Assembly: GCA_018696595.1 (NCBI GenBank)
Contig: JABHQW010000007.1
Location: 1-58,268, forward strand
Direction of reading: 5' to 3'
Length of the DNA stretch: 58,268 nucleotides
Source of the DNA: Candidatus Woesearchaeota archaeon
GTDB taxonomy: Archaea > Nanobdellota > Nanobdellia > Woesearchaeales > GW2011-AR9
Positions 30,898 to 39,372 of this stretch are shown one piece after another. Below the pieces are notes generated by a model. That model saw nothing but the letters and a program-made list of their open reading frames with translations, was not told the DNA's origin and searched no databases. The position numbers and the translations under genes were made by a program. Each line of letters opens with the position of its first letter. Position 1 is the first letter of the stretch.

Positions 30898-32070
30898 CTA
30901 AGCTTTATTTACTTCTAAAGCACAAACATTACTTCTAGCACACATAGAAGAACAACCAAACCCGTTAACCAAATAGTTAGGATCATAAAGTAATCTTATT
31001 ACTACTTCCTTCAGAGCAAATGCGTCTTTATAAGATACTAAAGATTCTAATTCATCATCATCAAACCCAAAACGATTAAAGAAACTCTTACAATAATCTC
31101 TTTCTCGAGATTCTCTTCCAAGAAAGTCCTCTTGTTCTCGGTGCAATAAAGAATCATACTTCTTAATTATTGCTTGCGACAACCAAGTGGGATGCATTTC
31201 ATTAGAATCCAACTCTGAAACTTCATCTAAACCCTGATGTTTGTAAGCATATTTATGAAACGCTAAACGCAGATAAGGTAATGCAGGAGCAACCGCAGAA
31301 CCTTGAATCTCATGGAGAATTTCAGAAAACCCAATATATGTTGTCTTACACGATTTTCTAAATAGTTTTTCAAGAGAGTCCATTTCTTTTTCAGAATTAT
31401 CGTCAGTAATTCGACTGGTTCCAATCAAATAACGTTTAGCATTATTTAAGATAAACACATTCTTAAAACATTGATATATTTTGTCCCGTTCATTAAACCC
31501 ACTAAGAGTTAAGGCGGCATGAATTTTATCAGCAAATTTAACTTGAATAGTGGCATCTTTCACTTCAGGATCTTGACAGGAAAAGATTCGAGAAATTGAA
31601 CGATAATAACGTTCTCGCTTGTGCCGACTGATCAAATCAACAACAGAAATTAATTTTTCGGGAGTTGCCCCAGAAATCCCCCCTTCAGGAAATAAATCAT
31701 TTAGATTTAAACTTAGAACCGCTTGCATTTGTTCCTCAAGAACATCAAGCACATCTAATCCTTCTGGAACTCCGCCTCTTGCTATAGTGGCATCAACTAA
31801 TTCTTCAACATAATCATGTAACATTCCAGCTGATTGAGCTAAAAACGAAGCACCAGCTTTTTGCAAAAGATGAGTTACTGTAAGAGGGTGGATCAAATGA
31901 TCTGTACCATCTTTTCTTTTCCCAAACCTCTCAAACTCAATCATGTCATAAAATACTTTGAGAAGTCTAACCTCCTCCATAGTGCCAACTGCAATATGAG
32001 AAAAATCAGTATTTGGTAATGGCGTCCAGATCTCTGTGGAGTTGATTACTCCCTCAAGGTCTTTAAACAT
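30898..32070 (-). CDS. HD-domain phosphohydrolase, RelA/SpoT-type HD
   Basis: 390 residues. HD residues are visible: HLIHPLTVTHLL, GMLHDYVEE (H-D pair), and VKFADKIHAAL (final Asp). This pattern with the late KxADxxHN-like motif matches the HD domain of RelA/SpoT/MESH1 hydrolases, but no synthetase or TGS domain follows. The C-terminus has a Cys group, CSSMCARSNVC, which may bind zinc or an iron-sulfur cluster. It could hydrolyse an alarmone or nucleotide; the substrate is unproven. Confidence 0.75.
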   Translation of the reverse strand: MFKDLEGVINSTEIWTPLPNTDFSHIAVGTMEEVRLLKVFYDMIEFERFGKRKDGTDHLIHPLTVTHLLQKAGASFLAQSAGMLHDYVEELVDATIARGGVPEGLDVLDVLEEQMQAVLSLNLNDLFPEGGISGATPEKLISVVDLISRHKRERYYRSISRIFSCQDPEVKDATIQVKFADKIHAALTLSGFNERDKIYQCFKNVFILNNAKRYLIGTSRITDDNSEKEMDSLEKLFRKSCKTTYIGFSEILHEIQGSAVAPALPYLRLAFHKYAYKHQGLDEVSELDSNEMHPTWLSQAIIKKYDSLLHREQEDFLGRESRERDYCKSFFNRFGFDDDELESLVSYKDAFALKEVVIRLLYDPNYLVNGFGCSSMCARSNVCALEVNKA

Positions 32071-32173
32071 TATTAATAAGAGGTAAGTTGAAATACTATT
32101 TATAGATTTATACTCTAAAGTGGTCTGTTAGAGATTTATAATAAGAATTGATACCTCCTGTAGGATTAAAAAC

Positions 32174-32473
32174 TTATTCAAACAAATACTCTGCTACACT
32201 AGGAATCCTACCATAAGTTTCTTGTAACCAAATTTTAAAGGCATCTTTATTCTCTTCAGGTCTCCTTTGTGGAAAGATTCCTAAATGTTCTTTACAAAGA
32301 TCATAATTAAAATCCAAGTGTATTGTGGGAATTATTTCAACCCTCAAAGGTTCTCTTTCTATAACGGTATCAATACTAACCCCAGCATCTCTAGCACCGT
32401 TAGATTTGTAAACTAATCCAAATCCTATTTGAAGAGATCCCAATGGTCGTTTTGTAATTACATCATATTTCAT
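32174..32473 (-). CDS. Unknown small protein
   Basis: 99 residues from the ATG at 32473, favoured because TTATAAAT lies about 30 bases upstream on the minus strand, fitting a leaderless message. Soluble, beta-rich start (MKYDVITKRPLGSLQIGFGL) and a helical end (KIWLQETYGRIPSVAEYLFE). No family recognised. Divergent from tatD with a shared 78-base promoter region. Confidence 0.55.
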   Translation of the reverse strand: MKYDVITKRPLGSLQIGFGLVYKSNGARDAGVSIDTVIEREPLRVEIIPTIHLDFNYDLCKEHLGIFPQRRPEENKDAFKIWLQETYGRIPSVAEYLFE

Positions 32474-32551
32474 AGGAAAAGCAATTCTCTTCAAGTTATT
32501 TATAAGTGTTTCTTAGAAAACTTTAAAATAACTAAACAAAATCTAACTTTT

Positions 32552-33343
32552 ATGAACTTAGTAGATGTACATTGCCACTTGAACCAAGAACTATTTAAGA
32601 AAGATATAAACGAAGTTATCAAAAGAGCAAAAGATAATGGAGTGAAAGCAATCATTGTTTCTGGAACAAATCCGTTAGCGAATCAAGAAGTTCTTGAAAT
32701 GAAAAAGTTAGATCCAATCATCAAAGTCTCTTTAGGATTACATCCAATTGACGCTTTAGGATTATCTGAAGGAGAAACAGGAATCTCTAAACCAGAAGGA
32801 AAAGTTGACTTAGAAAAAGAATTCAAATATATTGAAGAACATCAAGATGAAATTGTTGCTATTGGCGAAATTGGGCTAGACTATTATTGGGATAAAGACC
32901 ACCATGAAGAACAGCAAGATGTTTTTAGAAAGATTTTAAGATTAGCAGTCAAACTAAACAAACCAGTTATTATTCACACTTGGGCAGCAGAAGAAGACAC
33001 AATAAATATTCTAGAAGAAGAAATAAAAGGCAAAGTTCCTGTAGTTTTACATTGTTTTGGTGGCAGAAAATCTTTAGTGACAAAAGCAATTGAATCAGGA
33101 TATTATTTCTCAGTTCCACCATCAACTGTTAGGACTGGAAACTTTAATACAAAGATTAAGAAAATCCCAATGAAACAATTATTAACAGAAACAGATGCGC
33201 CTTGGCAAGGTCATCTTAAAGGCGAAAGAAACGAACCAGCTTGTGTTCTGGAAACTGTGAAAAAGATTGCAGAGATTAAAGAGATTTCTGTAGAAGAAGC
33301 TGCTGAACAGATTTGGAATAATTACGAAAAAGTGTTTCTATAA
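32552..33343 (+). CDS. tatD: TatD-family metal-dependent DNase
   Basis: 263 residues from the ATG at 32552, the start that places DVHCHL near the N-terminus as usual for the family. Metal ligands: H-x-H in VDVHCHL, Glu in IGEIGLDYY, His in VIIHTWA, His in VLHCFGG, and Asp in LTETDAPW. TatD enzymes are 3'-5' exonucleases acting in DNA repair or degradation. Its stop overlaps the convergent gene by six bases. Confidence 0.93.
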   Translation: MNLVDVHCHLNQELFKKDINEVIKRAKDNGVKAIIVSGTNPLANQEVLEMKKLDPIIKVSLGLHPIDALGLSEGETGISKPEGKVDLEKEFKYIEEHQDEIVAIGEIGLDYYWDKDHHEEQQDVFRKILRLAVKLNKPVIIHTWAAEEDTINILEEEIKGKVPVVLHCFGGRKSLVTKAIESGYYFSVPPSTVRTGNFNTKIKKIPMKQLLTETDAPWQGHLKGERNEPACVLETVKKIAEIKEISVEEAAEQIWNNYEKVFL

Positions 33344-34132
33344 ATTCTCTGCTCGCCATTCTCTAAAACCGCAACCAAAAACTGCTGAAAAGTTTTTGTA
33401 AAGTGTATTTCTACTGGAATAACTTAATTCATCAGCAATTTCTGCTCCTCTTTTTCCTTGCCTTAACAGTTCAGGCACTAACGCCATCTTTTCTTCAATT
33501 CCTTTAAGTTCTTCAACAACAGTGTGATCTAGATTAAACAACTCTTTCTTTTCTGACAAATACAACCCACTATCGTAAACAGAACTAAATCTTTGATACA
33601 TAAAATCATGTGCTTTTATTGCATCGGCATGAGAATAAACAAGTCCCCTTGAGCCAACTTCATTATCCTCACCAACTTGAGCATAACGAACAAGAACTTG
33701 ATGTAACCCTAACAAAAATTCTGGATTGAAACAAAAAACTAAATGATTACTACCATTATCATTAACTTGAATACGGCCCTTAGTATCAGAAAATCCCCTA
33801 ACTAAGTTCCGAGCTACTTTTTTAGAGATTCCTTTAGGAAAAGATCTTTCTTTCTTAGGTACTAAAACTTTATGATCATCCAAATATTCTCTTAAAGATC
33901 CAGTAGAACCAACCCTTAACCAATGAGAAGACTTGCCCTCACGATTATCAGAAGCAATGGCGTGTTCACTTTCCAATTCTCTTTTAACAATCTCTACTAA
34001 ATCTTGATTAGAAGAACGGAAGATTATTCCCCTTTTTCCGAAAGGGATAGCACCACCATAAAAAGCACCCAACAAGTAAAACTGATCAAAACCACTTCCT
34101 TTAAAATAATCTTCTTTAATTCTTTTAGTCAT
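33338..34132 (-). CDS. LAGLIDADG-fold protein with C-terminal helix-turn-helix
   Basis: 264 residues. Two LAGLIDADG-like helices can be seen, FYLLGAFYGGA (about 20-30, lacking the catalytic acid) and ARNLVRGFSDTKGRI (about 106-120, with Asp). The C-terminus PELLRQGKRGAEIADELSYS...SRNTLYKNFSAVFG is a helix-turn-helix. The combination resembles WhiA-like regulators that kept the fold but lost nuclease activity. Overlaps the DHH gene by four bases, so they are coupled. Confidence 0.65.
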   Translation of the reverse strand: MTKRIKEDYFKGSGFDQFYLLGAFYGGAIPFGKRGIIFRSSNQDLVEIVKRELESEHAIASDNREGKSSHWLRVGSTGSLREYLDDHKVLVPKKERSFPKGISKKVARNLVRGFSDTKGRIQVNDNGSNHLVFCFNPEFLLGLHQVLVRYAQVGEDNEVGSRGLVYSHADAIKAHDFMYQRFSSVYDSGLYLSEKKELFNLDHTVVEELKGIEEKMALVPELLRQGKRGAEIADELSYSSRNTLYKNFSAVFGCGFREWRAENL

Positions 34133-35037
34133 CTTCTTAGTTCACCCATAATGGCCTCATAAACACGATCTGTTTCTCCAGTGTCAATAGTAACCCCGCC
34201 AGAATAAGGATGGCCACCGCCACCTAAAGTGTTTAAGAAAGCCCCAATATCTAAATTAGGAGAATTATCAACAATTAATGGATTCTTAACAACTTGGAAT
34301 CGTGTTTCTCTGTGATCCAAGCCAGGGTGATAAGTTCTAACCATAACACCAGAGTCTTTACCACCATCAAAAACAAAAGGGTCATACATAAAAGAACAGC
34401 GAGTATAAATCTTTGAAGGAGCACCCCGTAAATCAACTAATAACAACCCATTCGAGGATTGCATTTGTTGTTTGAGATAAGGCCTAGCCAATTCCTGCAT
34501 TCTAAAGTATTCAGTTATTTTATCTTCAACTAAAGGATCAGCAATAATCTCTCCAATATGGTCCCCCTTATCTTTCATCAAACTCATTAAATAATGGTTA
34601 AACTGAACAGTATTAACCTCAGAAAAATCTTCATTAATCAGTTTAGATAATAAATAATAACCATAAGGTTCAAAGATTTCTTCGGGAGTTAGGTCTAATG
34701 AATCAATTCGATCAGTCTCAGAAACCAATGCTCCATAACCGGGAACCTCAAACACTCTTGCCAAAATTCCAGCACAACTATCGGCAGTTTCTCTGACACC
34801 AAGAATACCTTCAAATTTATCTAAAAAGTTACTCAGGTGATGATCGAACCAATATGTGGCACCAGAGATATAAGGCAGATCTGTAACTACAATCTCTTGA
34901 CCAATAATATCAATTATTCCATGTTGGGCATCAGAAGGTCTAGCAAACCTAACGTCTTCCGGTTCAAAACCAAAATGTATTCCAGCCAACATAGCTGAAA
35001 CTAAACCATCCAAGTCAGAATGAGTAATTCCTATCAT
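34129..35037 (-). CDS. DHH-family phosphoesterase
   Basis: 302 residues. Motifs: GITHSDLDGLVSA (His-Asp-Asp), IVVTDLPY, YWFDHHLSN (DHH), and the DHHA1 signature TLGGGGHPYSGG. It belongs to the NrnA/RecJ-like group acting on short oligonucleotides or cyclic dinucleotides. The alternative is a membrane-free c-di-AMP phosphodiesterase; sequence alone does not decide. Coupled by overlap to the LAGLIDADG-fold gene downstream. Confidence 0.88.
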   Translation of the reverse strand: MIGITHSDLDGLVSAMLAGIHFGFEPEDVRFARPSDAQHGIIDIIGQEIVVTDLPYISGATYWFDHHLSNFLDKFEGILGVRETADSCAGILARVFEVPGYGALVSETDRIDSLDLTPEEIFEPYGYYLLSKLINEDFSEVNTVQFNHYLMSLMKDKGDHIGEIIADPLVEDKITEYFRMQELARPYLKQQMQSSNGLLLVDLRGAPSKIYTRCSFMYDPFVFDGGKDSGVMVRTYHPGLDHRETRFQVVKNPLIVDNSPNLDIGAFLNTLGGGGHPYSGGVTIDTGETDRVYEAIMGELRR

Positions 35038-35105
35038 TAACCTAAAATTTACCCGTTTCTTTTTAAAATTTGTCCAAAGTGTTACTACTTACTATAATAA
35101 TGTCG

Positions 35106-35145
35106 CACTAGACACACTAGACAACCTTGGAAAGAATATATAAAT
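35106..35145 (+). promoter_or_regulatory. 40 bp promoter repeat, copy 1
   Basis: The same 40 bases occur at 56264-56303. They begin CACTAGACACACTAGAC (a 7-base direct repeat ACTAGAC) and end in GAATATATAAAT, a TATA box. In both copies a coding start lies about 21 bases after the repeat, as expected for leaderless transcripts. The first part may be a regulator site upstream of the TATA box. Confidence 0.75.
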
Positions 35146-35166
35146 TAGTGTGTCTATTAAGATTAT

Positions 35167-35295
35167 ATGAAAAAAGTCAAACTGTTTAGAAAAGGTAGAT
35201 TTGTGGGACTGGTAAAAGAAGACTTCCATAACATCCATCATCAAGAACAAGATAATTCTATGTGGGAACAGCTTGGGTTAAGTAAAATTTATTAG
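35167..35295 (+). CDS. Small protein, 42 residues
   Basis: Begins MKKVKLFRKGRFVGLVKEDF and continues HNIHHQEQDNSMWEQLGLSK before IY and stop. It has no ribosome site but starts 21 bases after the TATA box of the 40 bp repeat, so leaderless expression is plausible. Basic head, His/Gln-rich middle. No family recognised. Confidence 0.5.
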   Translation: MKKVKLFRKGRFVGLVKEDFHNIHHQEQDNSMWEQLGLSKIY

Positions 35296-35296
35296 T

Positions 35297-35680
35297 TTAT
35301 AATAAGCTATAAGTGTTCAGTTTAGGAATATCTTCATTGCAGAACGGACAAGATCTAGGTCTTTTTCTAAATGGATCATATTTAAAAGAATATTTACAGT
35401 TACAACAAGTACATTGTAAATGTTCAGACCCAGGAACTTTTTGGAATTGTGGTTGTTCTTTATCTCTTTCACGTTTTACTTTTTGTAAATACTCATCATC
35501 CATATCCCAACCAGCCGGTTTAGAAGGTTTCTCTTGCTCTGCTTTCGCTTTTTCTTTTTGTAGTTGAGTTTTACCACGAAAACAATCTGGACAGACCATC
35601 ATTTTGTACTTATAATGTAACTTAAATTGATCTGCAGGTACTTCTTTATCACAATTTCTACATTTTGCTTTGATAGTCAT
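35297..35680 (-). CDS. Double zinc-ribbon protein
   Basis: 127 residues. Zinc ribbon 1 has CRNC and CPDC (residues about 7-33); zinc ribbon 2 has CTCCNC and CPFC near the end. They are separated by a charged helix (QLQKEKAKAEQEKPSKPAGW). The N-terminal ribbon resembles those binding RNA or ribosomal partners. No enzymatic motif. It ends two bases from the convergent 42-residue gene. Confidence 0.7.
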   Translation of the reverse strand: MTIKAKCRNCDKEVPADQFKLHYKYKMMVCPDCFRGKTQLQKEKAKAEQEKPSKPAGWDMDDEYLQKVKRERDKEQPQFQKVPGSEHLQCTCCNCKYSFKYDPFRKRPRSCPFCNEDIPKLNTYSLL

Positions 35681-35725
35681 ACTAATAGAGAAAAATTAAT
35701 TGTTTTTATATATTTTGGTTGTCTA

Positions 35726-36961
35726 TCATACATTAATCTTAACAACTTCCTTAACTTTCTCCTTAAAATAATCATCATTTACAGAATTCTTAACAAAACT
35801 AGACAATTTACGATGTTTAACTTTGATCTTAGCAAATATTTTACCATTCTTAGTAAAAGTATTCTTGTTTTTCTTCTTGAAGTCTTTAACATAATCTTTA
35901 AGTTTTAACGGCGGACCAGAACGAACTTCAAATTCTGGCAACTCTTTATTTTTTACCACAAAATAAAAGTCGGCTTTTCTTTTCTGACCCCAGTCCCATT
36001 CAGAAAATTTCAACCCAAATGGTTCTAACTCCTTTTCTAAGAAACCAAACGCTTTCAATAGTTTAACCCCAACGACATCTCGCTTCCCAATCAAAGCTTT
36101 CAATTCTAAATGAACCAAGTTGCCTTTCTTTTTTAGTTTCTCAAGATTGATTTCTTGTTTCTCAAAGAATTTTTGATTTGGCTGATCCAAATATTTCTTT
36201 GCTAATTTCTTAAACTGAGCAAATCTTTCTTCAGACAAAGCGGCAGCAGCATTTCTATTCTTATCAACGGGATCAATAATAATTAACGGAGACTGTAATT
36301 TAGATTTATTTAAATTGAAAAAAACATCTTTGCCCTGATAATACTTTTCAGGGTCAATTACTTGTTTATTTTTCCATTTCAGTGAAGATTTTAATAATTT
36401 CTCAAACGACCCGTAATGCGCAACCAGGATCTCTAAAATATAACCAGAGAACCCAGAGATGTGAGATTCTGCCCCATAAATTTTATTCGCTTTACAAAAC
36501 TGTTTTACTAGACGGATATCATCTTTAATGTTCTTAGCATTTTTGTTAACCCAAACAGAATGTAACGTAGAAACATCAGTAATGTTAAGTGCTTTTTCTG
36601 ATTTACTAATTTTAATGATTGGGACGATCTCAAATTCATATTTATGGTAAGTTAATTGAAAATAATCTCTGCTACCATGAAGCTTAGAAATTTTTACTTT
36701 AGGAAATGCTTTATTTAACGCTTTTTCCAAATGTAGAGTTAATTCCATTGATTGGCCTTTATATTTCTGATAATCAAACTGTACAAAAATATCTATATCA
36801 TGACTTCCTGATAACCAAGTATCCTTTGCACCAGATCCACCAAGGATTGCTTTTGCATTATTTAATTTAGAATTAAGCTGTTTAATGAATTGAGTAACTA
36901 CTTTCTTAAATTGAACTTGCTCCTCTTTACTAGGTTTAATTTTGTCTAATACTTCTTGCAT
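35726..36961 (-). CDS. cca: CCA-adding tRNA nucleotidyltransferase, archaeal class I
   Basis: 411 residues. The nucleotidyltransferase signature is GGSGAKDTWLSGSHDIDIFV (Gly-Ser and the D-x-D metal site) with the third carboxylate in YEFEIVPI. The middle and RRM-like tail domains of archaeal class I CCA enzymes follow (FSGYILEILVAHYG; LKLKDYVKDFKKKN). It builds or repairs the 3'-CCA of tRNAs, needed here because the two visible tRNA genes do not encode CCA. Confidence 0.94.
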   Translation of the reverse strand: MQEVLDKIKPSKEEQVQFKKVVTQFIKQLNSKLNNAKAILGGSGAKDTWLSGSHDIDIFVQFDYQKYKGQSMELTLHLEKALNKAFPKVKISKLHGSRDYFQLTYHKYEFEIVPIIKISKSEKALNITDVSTLHSVWVNKNAKNIKDDIRLVKQFCKANKIYGAESHISGFSGYILEILVAHYGSFEKLLKSSLKWKNKQVIDPEKYYQGKDVFFNLNKSKLQSPLIIIDPVDKNRNAAAALSEERFAQFKKLAKKYLDQPNQKFFEKQEINLEKLKKKGNLVHLELKALIGKRDVVGVKLLKAFGFLEKELEPFGLKFSEWDWGQKRKADFYFVVKNKELPEFEVRSGPPLKLKDYVKDFKKKNKNTFTKNGKIFAKIKVKHRKLSSFVKNSVNDDYFKEKVKEVVKINV

Positions 36962-37023
36962 GAGTTAAAGAATTATTTGTGGTTATATTAATGTTTTTGT
37001 TTTAACAATAAAAGAATAAGAAC

Positions 37024-37764
37024 CTAAATCTTCTTAAACTCTTTCTCAATCTCTTTTTCCAATAACTTTTCTTCTTTCTCTAAGAAATGTAATCCTTTAA
37101 TCAAAGATTTCTTAATTTGATTCTTGAAGATTACGATCAACAATAATAAAGTTACAACTATAGTAATAATAATCATAGAAACACTAACTTTCCCTGCTGC
37201 TAACTCTGCTCCAAAGTAAGTTAAGATAATCATCTGAACAACAAAACCAAGAGTAGAAACCCAATTAAATTGCCTAAGCTTAATTGTTGTTAACCCGGCA
37301 GTAAAACTAACTAAATCATTTGGAAAGATTGGCGTAATTCTAGCCAAGAATAAAGCCCACAATTTCTTTTGTCTGAAGAAAATATTAAAATGAACAATCT
37401 CTTTTTTGCTAAAAAGTCTTAAGGCTAATTCCTTACCATACTTTCTACCTGTTAAGAAAATAATCATCGAACCTAGAAATGCGCCAATTAAACTGTAAAC
37501 TAAACCCAAAATAGGACCAAAAACAAAACCAGCAATGATTGTAGTAATTTGAGAGGGAATAACAGAAATAGTTGTTTGGAATGTCTGCAAAAGAATTATC
37601 GCAATAGGAGCAAGAATCCCAAAGCCCAAAATAAGATTTTTCAAAGATTCTGGGTTTGAAAGATACTGTTTAGCAATCGGAGATTCAACAAATAAGATAT
37701 AAGCTAAAAGGATTAATATTAGTAATAGAAAATACTTTAATTTGTGGGCCCTCTTTTCAATCAT
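37024..37764 (-). CDS. DedA/VTT (TVP38/TMEM64) family membrane protein
   Basis: 246 residues with about five to six membrane segments. The family core is visible: IIAGFVFGPILGLVYSLIGA, FLGSMIIFLTGRKYGKELAL, and ARITPIFPNDLVSFTAGLT. Homologues are linked to lipid scrambling or undecaprenyl/polyprenyl phosphate recycling. The C-terminus is a charged Glu/Lys helix. Confidence 0.88.
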   Translation of the reverse strand: MIEKRAHKLKYFLLLILILLAYILFVESPIAKQYLSNPESLKNLILGFGILAPIAIILLQTFQTTISVIPSQITTIIAGFVFGPILGLVYSLIGAFLGSMIIFLTGRKYGKELALRLFSKKEIVHFNIFFRQKKLWALFLARITPIFPNDLVSFTAGLTTIKLRQFNWVSTLGFVVQMIILTYFGAELAAGKVSVSMIIITIVVTLLLLIVIFKNQIKKSLIKGLHFLEKEEKLLEKEIEKEFKKI

Positions 37765-37814
37765 AACTTGATAATATCTTTTTCATTTATAAATTTATTT
37801 AAGATTGTATTATT

Positions 37815-37956
37815 GTAAAATTGCTTAATGCATCTTCAAAATTTTTAATGGTTTTTCTGTTGGAGCTACTTCCCCGTAAGGGACAACCCCCAGTAACGCT
37901 CTAAGATGTAATCAATTGGTTGAATTTTGACTTGATGATGCAGATAGCAATTTTAC
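37815..37956. repeat. Solitary palindromic element, copy 1
   Basis: 142 bp with imperfect inverted ends: GTAAAATTGCT ... TGCATC at the left and GATGATGCAGATAGCAATTTTAC at the right. The centre, GGAGCTACTTCCCCGTAAGG then GACAACCCCCAGTAACGCTC, is shared in pattern with 55739-55886 (GTGCTACGTTCCCGTAGGG then AGCAACCCCTCGTAACGCAC). It carries no gene. The GCTACG...CCCC pattern also appears in the end hairpins of the cassette units at 1-14 kb. Confidence 0.65.
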
Positions 37957-38012
37957 TTGATTTATTTGAGTTGAGGGGTAACAACAATTTTTTATACTCA
38001 ATTATTTTTCTA

Positions 38013-38312
38013 ATGAAAATGGCAGTGTTAAGAGCGAGGGTTAGTTGTTTTCGTTGTAGAAGACCAGTAAACAAATTGTCCACGATTACTAATAAATCTA
38101 TTAACGGAGAATTTAGACATGAATGTTCTGAATGTTTTAGAAAAGCTAAAAGAGACCCTTTATTAGCTGGTATTGAAGAAGTTAAACAAAAAAAAGAATA
38201 TTATTGTGAAAGATGTAGATATAGGTTTCATTCTAAAAGTGGCGTTTGCCCTTATTGCAGTAGAACCGATCAAGTAATTGGTGGCAAAGTTACAGTTATG
38301 GACTTGCTCTGA
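38013..38312 (+). CDS. Double zinc-ribbon protein
   Basis: 99 residues from the ATG at 38013; TTTATAC about 20 bases upstream suggests a leaderless start. Cys pairs: CFRC and CSEC (ribbon 1), CERC and CPYC (ribbon 2, as YYCERCRYRFHSKSGVCPYC). Basic overall, so nucleic-acid binding is likely. No enzyme domain. Confidence 0.7.
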   Translation: MKMAVLRARVSCFRCRRPVNKLSTITNKSINGEFRHECSECFRKAKRDPLLAGIEEVKQKKEYYCERCRYRFHSKSGVCPYCSRTDQVIGGKVTVMDLL

Positions 38313-38351
38313 AAACAAAAGATTTAATTACAACAACTCCTTTCTATCTTT

Positions 38352-38747
38352 ATGAAACTTGACCTAAACTATTCGTTAAAGTTCTATTGGGGAGCAGTAT
38401 TAATAGTTTTAAGTGTTATTTTAGGAACATTAACAAAAGTAGTTTTCTTCTATCCTACTATTAGTAGTACAACTAGGTTAACAATGGTTGTAACTTACAT
38501 CATCTCTTGGCCAATATTGTTCTTAGGGGTTTATTGGATGGGTAAAGAATATGCAGATAGTTTAAGGAAATATTTACAGTACAAGTATTATCACAAATAT
38601 GTAAGAGCGGGAACCAAGAAGGCTTATGAAGTTACCAAAAATAAAACTCAAAGAGTAAAACAAGGAGTAAAAACAAAAATAGAAAATAGTAAAGAAAAAG
38701 CTCGTTCTAGAAAATTAGCAAGAAAAAATAAAAAAATAAAAAAGTAA
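38352..38747 (+). CDS. Membrane protein with long basic tail
   Basis: 131 residues: two hydrophobic segments (about 12-34 and 44-62) followed by about 60 residues that are very rich in Lys, Arg and Thr (VKQGVKTKIENSKEKARSRK). The tail could contact RNA, DNA or acidic membrane surfaces. A promoter TATA is likely in the 39-base gap before it. Function unknown. Confidence 0.6.
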   Translation: MKLDLNYSLKFYWGAVLIVLSVILGTLTKVVFFYPTISSTTRLTMVVTYIISWPILFLGVYWMGKEYADSLRKYLQYKYYHKYVRAGTKKAYEVTKNKTQRVKQGVKTKIENSKEKARSRKLARKNKKIKK

Positions 38748-38749
38748 AC

Positions 38750-38950
38750 TTATTTACACATTTTACCGTGGAGTGCTAAAATTATTCCTTTTAGAATTAT
38801 AATTCCTCCAATAAAAACTCCCCAATTAAACCAACTATAAATTGCATTCAGTAATACTAATATACCCAAAACAATTAACATGCCACTATAACATCCCATA
38901 TGACAACCAGTAGAACAAGTTGAAACGGGTTTCATTTTCTTTTTTACCAT
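38750..38950 (-). CDS. Small membrane protein with N-terminal Cys group
   Basis: 66 residues, preceded by GGTG upstream of the ATG. An N-terminal segment STCSTGCHMGCYSG holds three Cys and one His and could bind a metal; two hydrophobic segments follow. No family recognised. It is convergent with the preceding gene. Confidence 0.55.
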   Translation of the reverse strand: MVKKKMKPVSTCSTGCHMGCYSGMLIVLGILVLLNAIYSWFNWGVFIGGIIILKGIILALHGKMCK

Positions 38951-39063
38951 TTAAAAACACCTCTTTTGTAAGAAAATGATTTTTTAGAAGTTTAAAAAAG
39001 TATCGAAAAAACAAGTTTTATCGGACATCCCAAAAAACAAAGTTTTTTGTTATGTATCGAAAT

Positions 39064-39372
39064 TTATTTCCACTCACTATGCCCAAACTGGACAAGCAGA
39101 TCAAAATCTTTAACATTAGGCACATCACAAGCGCCAAAACAAGAACCAGACCAGAAAGTTAATTTTACAGCAGGAAACTTCTCTTTAACAATTTCTTGAA
39201 TTTCTTTTGCTTTCGGTTTCAGTCCGTCTGGAAGTTGAATTAAAATAGTCTCAGCTTTAGTCTTAAGAATTTCATCAAGTAATTTATCTAATTCAAAATT
39301 AAAAGAAAGATTATTCTGAACAAGTTCAGAATGACCAGAAATTTCTTTAGAAATTTCTCGTTTATTCGTCAT
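39064..39372 (-). CDS. Diphthamide synthase Dph2, N-terminal domain only
   Basis: 102 residues matching just the first domain of archaeal Dph2, a radical-SAM-like 4Fe-4S enzyme that starts diphthamide on elongation factor 2. Visible are AETILIQLPDGLKPKAKEIQ and the first cluster cysteine in FWSGSCFGACDVPN (C78, with C82). Full archaeal Dph2 is about 340 residues with three cluster cysteines in three domains. Here a TAA follows VQFGHSEWK and the next gene is unrelated, so domains 2-3 are missing. Either a split gene whose other part is elsewhere, or a decaying gene. It overlaps Spt5 by 11 bases. Confidence 0.75.
   Translation of the reverse strand: MTNKREISKEISGHSELVQNNLSFNFELDKLLDEILKTKAETILIQLPDGLKPKAKEIQEIVKEKFPAVKLTFWSGSCFGACDVPNVKDFDLLVQFGHSEWK

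Noticed and set aside
39064-39372. A frameshift that would restore full-length Dph2 downstream
   Set aside because: The bases after the stop codon (38951-39063) are a short AT-rich gap followed by an unrelated small membrane protein gene on the same strand; no Dph2 domain 2 or 3 coding is visible in any frame.
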